Source: Bacteroidales bacterium (lineage in GTDB: Bacteria > Bacteroidota > Bacteroidia > Bacteroidales > JAADGE01). From it: a stretch of DNA of 6,686 bases. Where the stretch lies: assembly GCA_024762915.1 (NCBI GenBank), contig JANTGL010000148.1, forward strand, positions 1 to 6,686, in the 5' to 3' direction. The notes under the pieces are model-generated. The model was not told the DNA's origin. It saw nothing but the letters and a program-made list of their open reading frames with translations, and ran no database searches. Shown here in pieces: positions 1-6,541 of the stretch; the first letter of the stretch is position 1, and each line of letters starts with the position of its first letter. The position numbers and the translations under genes are program-made.

Positions 1-1713
1 GTCGGAAAAACCATGCGGATTGCTCAAAAACTCTATGAAGCCGGTTTCATCACTTATATGAGAACCGATTCGGTAAATTTGTCTTCACTGGCATTAAAGA
101 CGGCAAAAGATACAATTACGAAAGAATTCGGAGAAAAATATTATAAAAAAAGAGTTTATAAAACAAAAGCGAAAAATGCTCAAGAAGCACATGAGGCAAT
201 TCGTCCGACATATATTCAAAATAAATCAATACATGCATCTTCTGATGAGGAACGTTTGTATGATTTAATCAGAAAAAGAACTTTAGCCTCCCAAATGGCT
301 GATGCTAACTATGAACGTACAAATATAACGGTTAAAATAAAGAATTCGGAATATAAATTTACGGCATCGGGTGAAGTCTTAGTATTTCCCGGATTTTTAA
401 AAATTTATTCTGCACCTAATGAAGATACCTTATTACCGCTTTTGAAAAAAGGAGAAAAATTGAAAGGGCTTTATTTGGAAGCGATTGAACAATTCAGTAA
501 ATACCCGCCGAGATATTCGGAATCTGCTTTGGTTAAGCAACTTGAAGAAAACGGTATCGGAAGACCGTCAACTTATGCACCGACGATTTCAACGATTGAA
601 AATCGCGGCTATATGATTAAAGAAAGTCGACCCGGGATTGAAAAAGAAATCTTGCATGTTGTATTAAAAGACGGGAAAATAACCGAAAAAGAAGAACGTA
701 AGGCATTCGGTGCCGAAAAAAATAAACTTTTCCCGACTGATATTGCGATGGTTGTAACCGATTTTTTGAAAGATAACTTTCAAAACATTATTGATTATAA
801 TTTTACGGCAAATGTTGAAAAACAATTTGATGAAATTGCCGAAGGAAAAATTGTTTGGCATAAAATGATTGACGGCTTTTATAAAGAGTTTCATAATAAA
901 ATTGAAGATACCATTGAACATGCCGAACGTAATGCCGGTGAACGAATTTTAGGAAATGATCCCGAATCCGGCAAACAAATTTCCGTGAGATTAGGAAAAT
1001 ACGGACCTGTTGTTCAGTTAGGTATTCAAGACGAAAATACAAAACCGCAATTTGCAAGTTTAAGAAAAGATCAACATATTGAAAATATTACTCTTGAGGA
1101 AGCATTGGAATTAATTAAAAATTCCGGGAAAGGAAGATTGTTGGGAAAAGATCCGATAAGCGGAAAGAATGTTTATGTAAGATTTGCACGTTACGGTGCC
1201 GTTGCCCAATTAGGAGAAGCCGACGATAAGGAAGAAAAACCGAAATATGCCGGATTATTAAAAGGCATGACAATTGATACGGTTACATTGGAACAAGCAC
1301 TTGAATTATTCAAATTACCGCGTGATGTCGGAATGTTTGAAGAGAAGAAAGTCGTTGCTGCGGTCGGTCGTTTCGGACCGTATATCAGACATGATTCTAA
1401 ATTTGTTTCATTAAAGAAAACAGATGATCCTCTGACAATTACAATCGAACGTGCCGAAGAACTGATTCTTGAAAAACGTGATAAAGATAAAAAACGTTTG
1501 ATTAAAGAATTTAAAGAAGATGATTCGATAAAAGTTATAAAAGACCGGTGGGGAAAACCGTGTATTTTTACAAATAAAAAATACATTCGATTATCTCCGA
1601 AAATAAAACCGGAAGATTTAACCTATGAAGAATGTGTTAAAATTATAGAAAAAGAATTCGGAACAAAAGATAAAGCTAAAAAAAAGAAAACAACTCGTAA
1701 ACCAAAAAAATAA
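1..1713 (+). CDS. topA: DNA topoisomerase I (type IA), 3' part of gene
   Basis: Type IA topoisomerase, which relaxes negatively supercoiled DNA through a 5'-phosphotyrosine intermediate. The frame is open from base 1 (V-G-K-T before the Met at 13), so the gene is cut by the window edge; that Met is internal, and the N-terminal Toprim domain is missing. Numbering from the Met at 13, the sequence shows the active-site motif GFITYMRTDS (residues 11-20), with the catalytic tyrosine at Y15 (bases 55-57) by comparison with E. coli Tyr319. AHEAIRPT follows at 59-66 and the family signature EENGIGRPSTYAPTI at 178-192. After about residue 305 come four topoisomerase C-terminal repeats and a lysine-rich tail (551-566). 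No four-cysteine zinc ribbon is present: only two cysteines occur in the last 260 residues. This repeat-type, zinc-free C-terminus is common outside Proteobacteria. The stop codon abuts the next start (TAAATG). Confidence 0.97.
   Translation, partial: VGKTMRIAQKLYEAGFITYMRTDSVNLSSLALKTAKDTITKEFGEKYYKKRVYKTKAKNAQEAHEAIRPTYIQNKSIHASSDEERLYDLIRKRTLASQMADANYERTNITVKIKNSEYKFTASGEVLVFPGFLKIYSAPNEDTLLPLLKKGEKLKGLYLEAIEQFSKYPPRYSESALVKQLEENGIGRPSTYAPTISTIENRGYMIKESRPGIEKEILHVVLKDGKITEKEERKAFGAEKNKLFPTDIAMVVTDFLKDNFQNIIDYNFTANVEKQFDEIAEGKIVWHKMIDGFYKEFHNKIEDTIEHAERNAGERILGNDPESGKQISVRLGKYGPVVQLGIQDENTKPQFASLRKDQHIENITLEEALELIKNSGKGRLLGKDPISGKNVYVRFARYGAVAQLGEADDKEEKPKYAGLLKGMTIDTVTLEQALELFKLPRDVGMFEEKKVVAAVGRFGPYIRHDSKFVSLKKTDDPLTITIERAEELILEKRDKDKKRLIKEFKEDDSIKVIKDRWGKPCIFTNKKYIRLSPKIKPEDLTYEECVKIIEKEFGTKDKAKKKKTTRKPKK
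937..1656 (+). repeat. Four diverged topoisomerase C-terminal repeats within topA
   Basis: Protein-level repeats, not DNA repeats. Approximate copies are 937-1116, 1126-1314, 1345-1473 and 1525-1656. The first two are closest: each has GRxLGxDPxSGKxxxVRxxRYGxVxQLG (GERILGNDPESGK... and GRLLGKDPISGK...), then a K-P-x-[FY]-A segment and a T-L-E-x-A-L-E-L helix. Copies three and four are shorter and keep the core 'xxGRFGPYIR' / 'DRWGKPCIF' strand, the 'K[FY][VI]xL' strand and a final helix. In this family such repeats bind DNA and take the place of the zinc ribbons found in E. coli TopA. Boundaries were set by eye. Confidence 0.8.
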
Positions 1714-2880
1714 ATGTCGAGACTTGATATAAAAGATTTTTTTACCCCTTTTGATAAAAATGGTATTGAATTGCCGTTGGTGCATAATAAAGATGATTTA
1801 TTATATTCTCAAATTTTATTCCTTGATAATCATTCCGATATAAATTTTTTTGATTCGGCTGATATTGCAATAATCGGTGTGCCGGAAGACAGGAACTCAG
1901 AAAATAAAGGATGTTCAAATGCTCCCGATGAAATTCGAAAAGAATTATTTAAATTATACACCCCTTCAAAAGTAAATATTGCCGATCTCGGAAATTTAAA
2001 GCAAGGCAAAAATGTTAATGATACCTATTTTGCTTTAGCAGAAATCGTTTTTGAATGCTTTAAAAATGAAACAGCGGTGATTATTTTGGGCGGAAGCAAA
2101 GATTTAATTGTTCCTGTTTGTAAAGCCTACGAAAAAGGAAAAAAACGATTTAACTTATGTGTCATTGATTCGGTTTTTAATTTAAGTACGAATCCTGATT
2201 TAATCAGTCCCGAAAATTATTTGTCACATATTTTAAATAAGAATAAAAAAATATTCTCATATACCAACATCGGTTTTCAAACATATTATAATTCTCCTGA
2301 AGAAATTAATTTAATAAAAACGGAGTATGAAGCTGTCAGACTGGGTATTGCAAGAACTGATTTATTCGGAAACGAACCGTTTATCAGAGATGCGGATTTT
2401 GTTGCCCTTAATGCAGGAAGTATTAAAATGACAGATGCTCCCGGATATTCCTATCCCTCAGTTCACGGATTCTACGGAGAAGAGATGTGTCAAATGGCAA
2501 AATATGCCGGATTAAGCGACCAAGTTTCAGCTTTCGGCTTATTTGAAATTAATCCCGAATTTGATAACAGAAATCAAACATCCGCACTGGGTGCTCAAAT
2601 TATTTGGCATTTTATAGAATCTTTTTATAAACGGAAAAATGAACTTGATGAAACGATTATTAAAACGTATAAACAGTTTCTTGTAAATGTTGAAAATGTC
2701 TCGGATAAACTGGTGTTTTATAAAAGTCCGAAAACAAATCGATGGTGGGTTGAAGTTCCTTATCATATAAAAAATAAAGAGAAAGTTTATTTGCTTTCTT
2801 GCACAAAAGACGATTATATTAAAGCCGGGAATAACGAAATTCCTGAACGTTGGTGGAAATTTTTTCAAAAATTAAATTAA
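1714..2880 (+). CDS. Arginase/formimidoylglutamase-fold protein, probably catalytically degenerate
   Basis: 388 residues. Arginase-family landmarks can be followed: AIIGVPEDR (52-60), GCSNAPDEIRKEL (66-78, standing for G-x-x-x-GP-xx-IR), ILGGSKD (124-130), NLCVIDSVFN (147-156), TNIGFQT (184-190), VALNAGSIKMTDAPG (230-244) and GLFEINPEFD (275-284). The manganese ligands do not survive. GG-x-H reads GGSK (K129), D-x-H-x-D reads DSVFN (only D152 kept; V154 and N156 replace His and Asp), and the S-x-D-x-D motif reads ALNAG (N233, G235). E278, the usual substrate-side Glu, is retained. A C-terminal extension (about 300-388) ends in a Trp-rich segment (RWWVEVPY 343-350, EIPERWWKFF 376-385). I recall proteins of this type annotated as formimidoylglutamase in other Bacteroidota, but hydrolase activity is doubtful here. 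There is no signal peptide, so it should be cytoplasmic. It follows topA with zero spacing and no separate Shine-Dalgarno, which suggests translational coupling. No hut genes are nearby. Confidence 0.8.
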   Translation: MSRLDIKDFFTPFDKNGIELPLVHNKDDLLYSQILFLDNHSDINFFDSADIAIIGVPEDRNSENKGCSNAPDEIRKELFKLYTPSKVNIADLGNLKQGKNVNDTYFALAEIVFECFKNETAVIILGGSKDLIVPVCKAYEKGKKRFNLCVIDSVFNLSTNPDLISPENYLSHILNKNKKIFSYTNIGFQTYYNSPEEINLIKTEYEAVRLGIARTDLFGNEPFIRDADFVALNAGSIKMTDAPGYSYPSVHGFYGEEMCQMAKYAGLSDQVSAFGLFEINPEFDNRNQTSALGAQIIWHFIESFYKRKNELDETIIKTYKQFLVNVENVSDKLVFYKSPKTNRWWVEVPYHIKNKEKVYLLSCTKDDYIKAGNNEIPERWWKFFQKLN

Positions 2881-2932
2881 TTATCGTATCTTTATATTTT
2901 ATTATAATGTACTAATATACAGATATATTTAA

Positions 2933-2963
2933 TTTAACAAAGGAAAATTTATTTTTAACTTTA
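2933..2963 (+). promoter_or_regulatory. Candidate Bacteroidota-type promoter for porP-gldK
   Basis: In the 142-base AT-rich gap before porP, TAACTTTA (2956-2963) matches the -7 consensus TAnnTTTG in all but the last base. It sits exactly 19 bases after TTTA (2933-2936), a 3-of-4 match to the -33 box TTTG. Transcription would start near 2968, leaving a leader of roughly 55 bases before the ATG at 3023. The 13 bases at 2951-2963 are identical to the -7 region of the candidate gldL promoter. In such AT-rich DNA chance matches are likely; the shared core and exact spacing are what raise confidence. I saw no terminator hairpin or small gene in the rest of the gap. Confidence 0.45.
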
Positions 2964-3022
2964 CATAATTTTAATCAAATTTTTGAGTTTATTACAAAAA
3001 AAATTATTTAATTTGTATCTAC

Positions 3023-3955
3023 ATGAGGAAAATATCTCTATACATATTGTTTTCTTTAATAGCAATAGAAATATTTTCTCAGCAAGACCCGCAGTTTGCA
3101 CAAAATGCTGATAATTTGTTATATACAAATCCGGCATTTGCGGGAATGACAGAAGGAATTTGTGCTTCTGCCATTAGCAGACAGCAATGGGTCGGGTTTG
3201 AAGGAGCACCGATAACAACTTTAGCAGGAATTCATTCCGGAATAAAGTTATTCGGTTATAAAGGAGGAATAGGTCTCTCAATTGTTGACGACAGATTTGA
3301 ATTTGAAAAGAATTTTCAGGCCAAAGCAGCATTTTCGTTTCATAAAAAAATCGGTCTCGGTACATTAGGGATTGGTGCGGAAGCGGGAATGATTAATAAA
3401 GATTTAAACGGTGATTGGAGGCCGCCTGAAACTGAAACGGATCCGTTTTTAACGCAGGGGCAAGTAAGAAAAATAGTTCTTGATATTGGTTTAGGCGTTT
3501 TTTATAAAATCGGAAAACGGTTTTATGCGGGAGCATCGGTTTCGCACATTAATCGGCCAAATGTTAATTATATGAAAACGGACACGGCATCATTTTTGCG
3601 TCCACATTATTTCGGGACTGCCGGTTATAATTTCAGGTTAATGAACAGCCCGATTGAATTACAACCGTCTGTTTTTGTAAAATTTGACGGAACAAAAATG
3701 CAAAGCAGCGTTAATCTGACGGCATTATACAATAAAAAATTCTCTGTCGGCGTTTCTTACAGAAACAGAGAATCGTTTATTCCGATGGTCGGAGTGCATT
3801 TGCCTAACGGTTTAAAAATAGGATATGCCTATGAAGTGCCTTTAACAAGAATATTTTCTGTGAGTAAGGGAAGTCATGAGGTTTTTGTCGGATATTGTTT
3901 CGACTTTTGGGGAGCAAATACAAATTATAAGTATAAAAGCATACTTTATTTATAG
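3023..3955 (+). CDS. porP: PorP/SprF family type IX secretion outer-membrane protein
   Basis: 310 residues, a normal length for the family. A signal peptide is clear: basic MRK, a hydrophobic core to about residue 18 (ILFSLIAIEIF), and cleavage near S19-Q20. The mature protein then opens with the family hallmark QQDPQFAQ (20-27), followed by YTNPAFAG (34-41) and RQQWVGFEGAP (53-63). The remainder alternates short amphipathic strands with Gly/aromatic turns (for example GYKGGIGLSIVDDRF, LDIGLGVFYKIGKRFYAGASVSHI, FSVGVSYRNR, GLKIGYAYEVPL) and ends in a strand near HEVFVGYCFDF (285-295). This fits an outer-membrane beta-barrel. Relatives include PorP of Porphyromonas, needed for T9SS secretion, and SprF of Flavobacterium, needed to export the SprB adhesin. 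Being next to gldK favours the core PorP role over a cargo-specific SprF paralogue, but that is inference. There is no Shine-Dalgarno; the start is set by the signal peptide. gldK follows after 33 bases, so the two are probably cotranscribed. Confidence 0.93.
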   Translation: MRKISLYILFSLIAIEIFSQQDPQFAQNADNLLYTNPAFAGMTEGICASAISRQQWVGFEGAPITTLAGIHSGIKLFGYKGGIGLSIVDDRFEFEKNFQAKAAFSFHKKIGLGTLGIGAEAGMINKDLNGDWRPPETETDPFLTQGQVRKIVLDIGLGVFYKIGKRFYAGASVSHINRPNVNYMKTDTASFLRPHYFGTAGYNFRLMNSPIELQPSVFVKFDGTKMQSSVNLTALYNKKFSVGVSYRNRESFIPMVGVHLPNGLKIGYAYEVPLTRIFSVSKGSHEVFVGYCFDFWGANTNYKYKSILYL

Positions 3956-3988
3956 AATAAAATACTTAATTAAAATAACACAGGTATC

Positions 3989-5404
3989 ATGAAAAAATTG
4001 ATTTTTTTATCATTTATTTTATCAGCATTGATTTTGGGAAGTTGCGGGGATAAAGGATCGCAGGGTGAGTTAGTCGGAGTCGGTGACGCCGGAGATTGGT
4101 TTGAGCCCAATCCGTACGGGATGATTTTTGTTCCCCAAGGCAGCTTTAACATGGGCTTAAACGATCAAGATATAACTTTTGCAAATACGCAACAAGCAAA
4201 AACAGTCTCGATAGATCCTTTTTGGATGGATGAAACAGAAATTACAAACAGCGAATATAAACAATTTGTTTATTGGGTAAGAGATTCAATTGCAAAAAGA
4301 TTATTAGTTGCTGCAGATTTTGAAGAATTCAAAAAAGAAATCGATGAAGAAAAAATGGCTGCAACAAATCCGGATTACGATCATGATGATCCCGAAACAT
4401 GTCTTTTGAATTGGGAAATTGATATTGATTGGAGCAGACCCGATGAAGATTTTCAAACTGCTTTAAGCGAATTGTATCTTCCGATGCATGAACGGTTTTA
4501 TAAACAAAAAGAAATCGATTCCAGAAAACTTATTTTTAGCTATGAATGGATTGATTTAAAACAAGCTGCAAAAAGAAATAATCAATATTTTTATAATGAA
4601 GATTTTACGGGAGGCGAATATAAAGGTACGGTTGTAAACAGCAAAGGAGAAACAGTTCCCGTTAAAGATCGTTCGGCATTTATTATGCACGGAAAAATTA
4701 ATGTTTATCCGGATACTTTAGTTTGGATGAGAGATTATACATATTCTTATAATGAACCTTTTGCAAGAAGATATTTCTGGCACAGTGCCTATAATAATTA
4801 TCCTGTTGTGGGTGTTAATTGGAAGCAAGCAAATGCGTTTGCGATATGGCGCACGGATTTAATGCGAAATTATCAACAATCTCAAGGAGAACCTGTTTTT
4901 CAAGATTATCGATTACCTTCGGAAGCAGAGTGGGAATATGCAGCCAGAGGCGGTTTGGATTTATCCATGTATCCTTGGGGCGGTATATATACACGTAATG
5001 TACACGGGTGTTTTATTGCCAACTTTAAACCCTTAAGAGGACGATACGGTGATGACGGTGCTAACAGAACATTAGCCGTGAAAAAATTTGCTCCGAACGA
5101 ATACCACTTATATGATATGGCAGGAAATGTTTCCGAGTGGACAAGTAATGCCTATGATGAGTCAGCATACAGTTATACACACGATTTAAATCCCGATTAC
5201 AGATATAATGCAAGAGCAGAAGATCCTCCGGCATTAAAACGTAAAGTTATCAGAGGCGGTTCATGGAAAGATGTGGCCTATTATTTACAAGTAGGTTCAC
5301 GTGATTTTGAATATCAAGATTCCGCAAAATCATATATCGGCTTCAGATGCGTACGTTCGTATATGGGAAATGACGAATTTGCATGGGATGCAAATAATTT
5401 TTAA
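3989..5404 (+). CDS. gldK: Gliding motility / T9SS lipoprotein GldK (PorK)
   Basis: 471 residues. The N-terminus is a lipoprotein signal: MKK, a hydrophobic stretch (LIFLSFILSALIL) and lipobox LGSC with acylated C19, predicting attachment to the inner face of the outer membrane. A formylglycine-generating-enzyme (SUMF1/FGE-sulfatase) fold follows: FVPQGSFNMG (47-56), FWMDETEITNSEYKQF (78-93), VVGVNWKQANAFAIW (273-287), YRLPSEAEWEYAARGG (307-322), YDMAGNVSEW (375-384), VIRGGSW (420-426) and YIGFRCVRS (449-457). Residues about 98-268, inserted between the second and third of these blocks, have no equivalent in ordinary FGE domains and are rich in acidic and aromatic residues. The two FGE active-site cysteines are replaced (by eye, D428 and L433), so the role is structural. 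In Porphyromonas, PorK forms large periplasmic rings with PorN beneath the outer membrane; that role is inferred here. A weak AGG (3982-3984) precedes the ATG. The stop is followed by a strong hairpin. Confidence 0.96.
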   Translation: MKKLIFLSFILSALILGSCGDKGSQGELVGVGDAGDWFEPNPYGMIFVPQGSFNMGLNDQDITFANTQQAKTVSIDPFWMDETEITNSEYKQFVYWVRDSIAKRLLVAADFEEFKKEIDEEKMAATNPDYDHDDPETCLLNWEIDIDWSRPDEDFQTALSELYLPMHERFYKQKEIDSRKLIFSYEWIDLKQAAKRNNQYFYNEDFTGGEYKGTVVNSKGETVPVKDRSAFIMHGKINVYPDTLVWMRDYTYSYNEPFARRYFWHSAYNNYPVVGVNWKQANAFAIWRTDLMRNYQQSQGEPVFQDYRLPSEAEWEYAARGGLDLSMYPWGGIYTRNVHGCFIANFKPLRGRYGDDGANRTLAVKKFAPNEYHLYDMAGNVSEWTSNAYDESAYSYTHDLNPDYRYNARAEDPPALKRKVIRGGSWKDVAYYLQVGSRDFEYQDSAKSYIGFRCVRSYMGNDEFAWDANNF

Positions 5405-5436
5405 AAATGTATTTTATTAAATTTTGATATAGTGTT

Positions 5437-5475
5437 TTATAAGGTATTCATGATTTAAACATGAATACCTTATAA
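5437..5475. other. Perfect 16-bp inverted repeat (RNA hairpin) between gldK and gldL
   Basis: Left arm 5437-5452 (TTATAAGGTATTCATG) and right arm 5460-5475 are perfect reverse complements around a 7-base loop (ATTTAAA, 5453-5459); a U-G wobble can add a seventeenth pair. It begins 33 bases after the gldK stop. No T-run follows the right arm on the + strand (GTTAAAAACAG) and none follows on the - strand, so it is not a textbook intrinsic terminator. It could terminate or attenuate the porP-gldK transcript, protect its 3' end, serve as an RNA processing site, or act as a palindromic operator for gldL. The choice among these is open. Confidence 0.85.
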
Positions 5476-5524
5476 GTTAAAAACAGTACTTAAGAAATAA
5501 AAAAGCTATTATCATGTAATAAAT

Positions 5525-5555
5525 TTTGTTTTAAATTTAATAATTTTTAACTTTA
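5525..5555 (+). promoter_or_regulatory. Candidate Bacteroidota-type promoter for gldL-gldM
   Basis: A -33 box TTTG (5525-5528) is followed after exactly 19 bases by TAACTTTA (5548-5555), which matches the -7 consensus TAnnTTTG except at the final base. Predicted transcription begins near 5560, giving a leader of about 40 bases before the gldL ATG at 5600. It lies downstream of the 5437-5475 hairpin, which fits a new transcription unit starting between gldK and gldL. The 13-base stretch ATTTTTAACTTTA (5543-5555) also occurs at 2951-2963 before porP. Confidence 0.55.
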
Positions 5556-5599
5556 ACCGAATTTTTTAAAATCAATTATTAATTCTAAAATTTTATATT

Positions 5600-6481
5600 A
5601 TGGCTAATTTCACAGAAAGTCACAAGTTTAAAGTATTTATGAAGTACCTGTACGGATGGGGCGCTTCAGTTGTATTAATCGGTGCTTTGTTTAAATTAAC
5701 ACACTGGCCCGGGGCAAATGAAATGCTTACGGTCGGTTTGGTAACAGAAGCAATTATTTTCTTTTTCTCGGCATTTGAACCTTTGCATGAAGAATTGGAT
5801 TGGACATTAGTTTATCCTCAATTAGCCGGATTAGACGGTGCTATTGATGTCATGGGAGAAAAGGAAACATTGCCTTCTACAACGGATGCCATGGCAAAAT
5901 TCAATAATATGATTGAAAAAGCCGGTGATACAAATTTATTCGAAAAATTCGGTACGGGAATTGATAAATTAAATACCCAAGTTGCTCAAATGGCTGAAGT
6001 TGCTGATGCCGGAGTTGCTACAAACGAATTTACCGATAATATGAAAAATGCGGCTTCTGCCGTTTCTAATTTAGCCGATACGTACAGCAAATCTGCAGAA
6101 TCCGTTAATTATTCAACGGAAAGTTTGTCTGATGCTTTTAACGGCGTATCTCAAAAAGTTTCAAAAGGCGGAGAAGAATTTGCTGATGCCTATCAACGAT
6201 TGACAAATTCAATGGAATTGGACTTCTCATCATTGAAAGAAGGGAATTCAGAATATAATACGCATATCAGCAGTTTAAATAAAAATTTATCTGCTTTAAA
6301 TGCCATATTTGAATTGCAATTAAATGAAACTGATTTAGAACAAATGATGACCGACCTTCAAGGTTCCGTTGAACATTCTAAAAAGTACAATACGGAAATT
6401 ACGAAGTTAGGACAAAAATTGGAAGCTCTTAATACTGTATACGGAAATATGCTAAGTGCCATGAATATTAATATGGATTAA
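5600..6481 (+). CDS. gldL: Type IX secretion / gliding motor inner-membrane protein GldL (PorL)
   Basis: 293 residues. Two transmembrane helices lie near the N-terminus, about 13-34 (YLYGWGASVVLIGALFKLT) and 42-62 (MLTVGLVTEAIIFFFSAFEPL), joined by a short THWPGANE loop. The conserved ELDWTLVYPQLAG (65-77) follows. The rest is a soluble, mostly helical cytoplasmic domain rich in Ala, Asn, Ser and Glu. GldL with GldM forms the proton-motive-force motor (about five GldL around two GldM helices in known structures). Charged and polar membrane residues match those I recall as important in Flavobacterium GldL (Y13, K27, H30, E49, E59): here Y18, K32, H35, E50 and E60. The length resembles PorL of Bacteroidales more than the shorter Flavobacterium protein. 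The start has no Shine-Dalgarno, only AT-rich sequence, and no alternative start keeps both helices. A degenerate C-terminal duplication is listed separately. gldM follows after 60 bases and is likely cotranscribed. Confidence 0.96.
   Translation: MANFTESHKFKVFMKYLYGWGASVVLIGALFKLTHWPGANEMLTVGLVTEAIIFFFSAFEPLHEELDWTLVYPQLAGLDGAIDVMGEKETLPSTTDAMAKFNNMIEKAGDTNLFEKFGTGIDKLNTQVAQMAEVADAGVATNEFTDNMKNAASAVSNLADTYSKSAESVNYSTESLSDAFNGVSQKVSKGGEEFADAYQRLTNSMELDFSSLKEGNSEYNTHISSLNKNLSALNAIFELQLNETDLEQMMTDLQGSVEHSKKYNTEITKLGQKLEALNTVYGNMLSAMNINMD
6254..6454 (+). repeat. Degenerate internal duplication in the GldL cytoplasmic domain
   Basis: Protein-level repeat. Residues 219-241 (bases 6254-6322, beginning YNTHISSLNKNLSALNAIF) resemble residues 263-285 (bases 6386-6454, beginning YNTEITKLGQKLEALNTVY). 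Ten of 23 positions are identical, with further I/V, F/Y and S/T matches. The spacing of 44 residues and the heptad-like leucines suggest two related amphipathic helices packing together or forming a coiled coil. The DNA copies have diverged, so this is an old duplication. Confidence 0.65.
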
Positions 6482-6541
6482 TTTCATTTTTAATAATTTT
6501 TGGAAATTTAATTTATTGTTTAATTTTAAAACATACAGATT

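Noticed and set aside
13..15. Start of topA at the ATG at 13
   Set aside because: The frame is open upstream to base 1, and the Met lies inside the conserved block before the catalytic tyrosine; a start here would lack the whole Toprim domain. It is an internal methionine of a gene cut by the window edge.
664..1586. Open reading frames on the - strand within topA, with similar ones at 2539-2868, 3174-3365 and 3970-4152
   Set aside because: They are antisense to strongly recognisable genes, rich in Phe/Ile/Arg as expected from reverse reading of AT-rich coding DNA, and show no domain I recognise.
1680..1686. A-AAA-AAG heptamer in the topA tail, resembling a dnaX-type -1 frameshift site
   Set aside because: The -1 frame meets a stop at 1698-1700, a few codons later, so it would only trim the lysine tail and cannot fuse topA to the next gene. 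No stimulatory hairpin follows. The A-run is explained by lysine codons in an AT-rich genome.
2887..2894. TATCTTTA just after the arginase-like gene as a -7 box
   Set aside because: It fits TAnnTTTG in seven of eight positions, but no TTG-like -33 box lies 17-23 bases upstream; the nearest TTG (2850-2852) is too far away.
3009..3016. TTAATTTG close to the porP start as a -7 box
   Set aside because: It mismatches the TA of TAnnTTTG and would place transcription initiation at or beyond the ATG at 3023.
5437..5475. The inverted repeat read as one end of an insertion sequence or an attachment site
   Set aside because: The arms are only seven bases apart, no transposase or integrase is present, and no flanking target duplication is visible. 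A hairpin or operator is the simpler reading.
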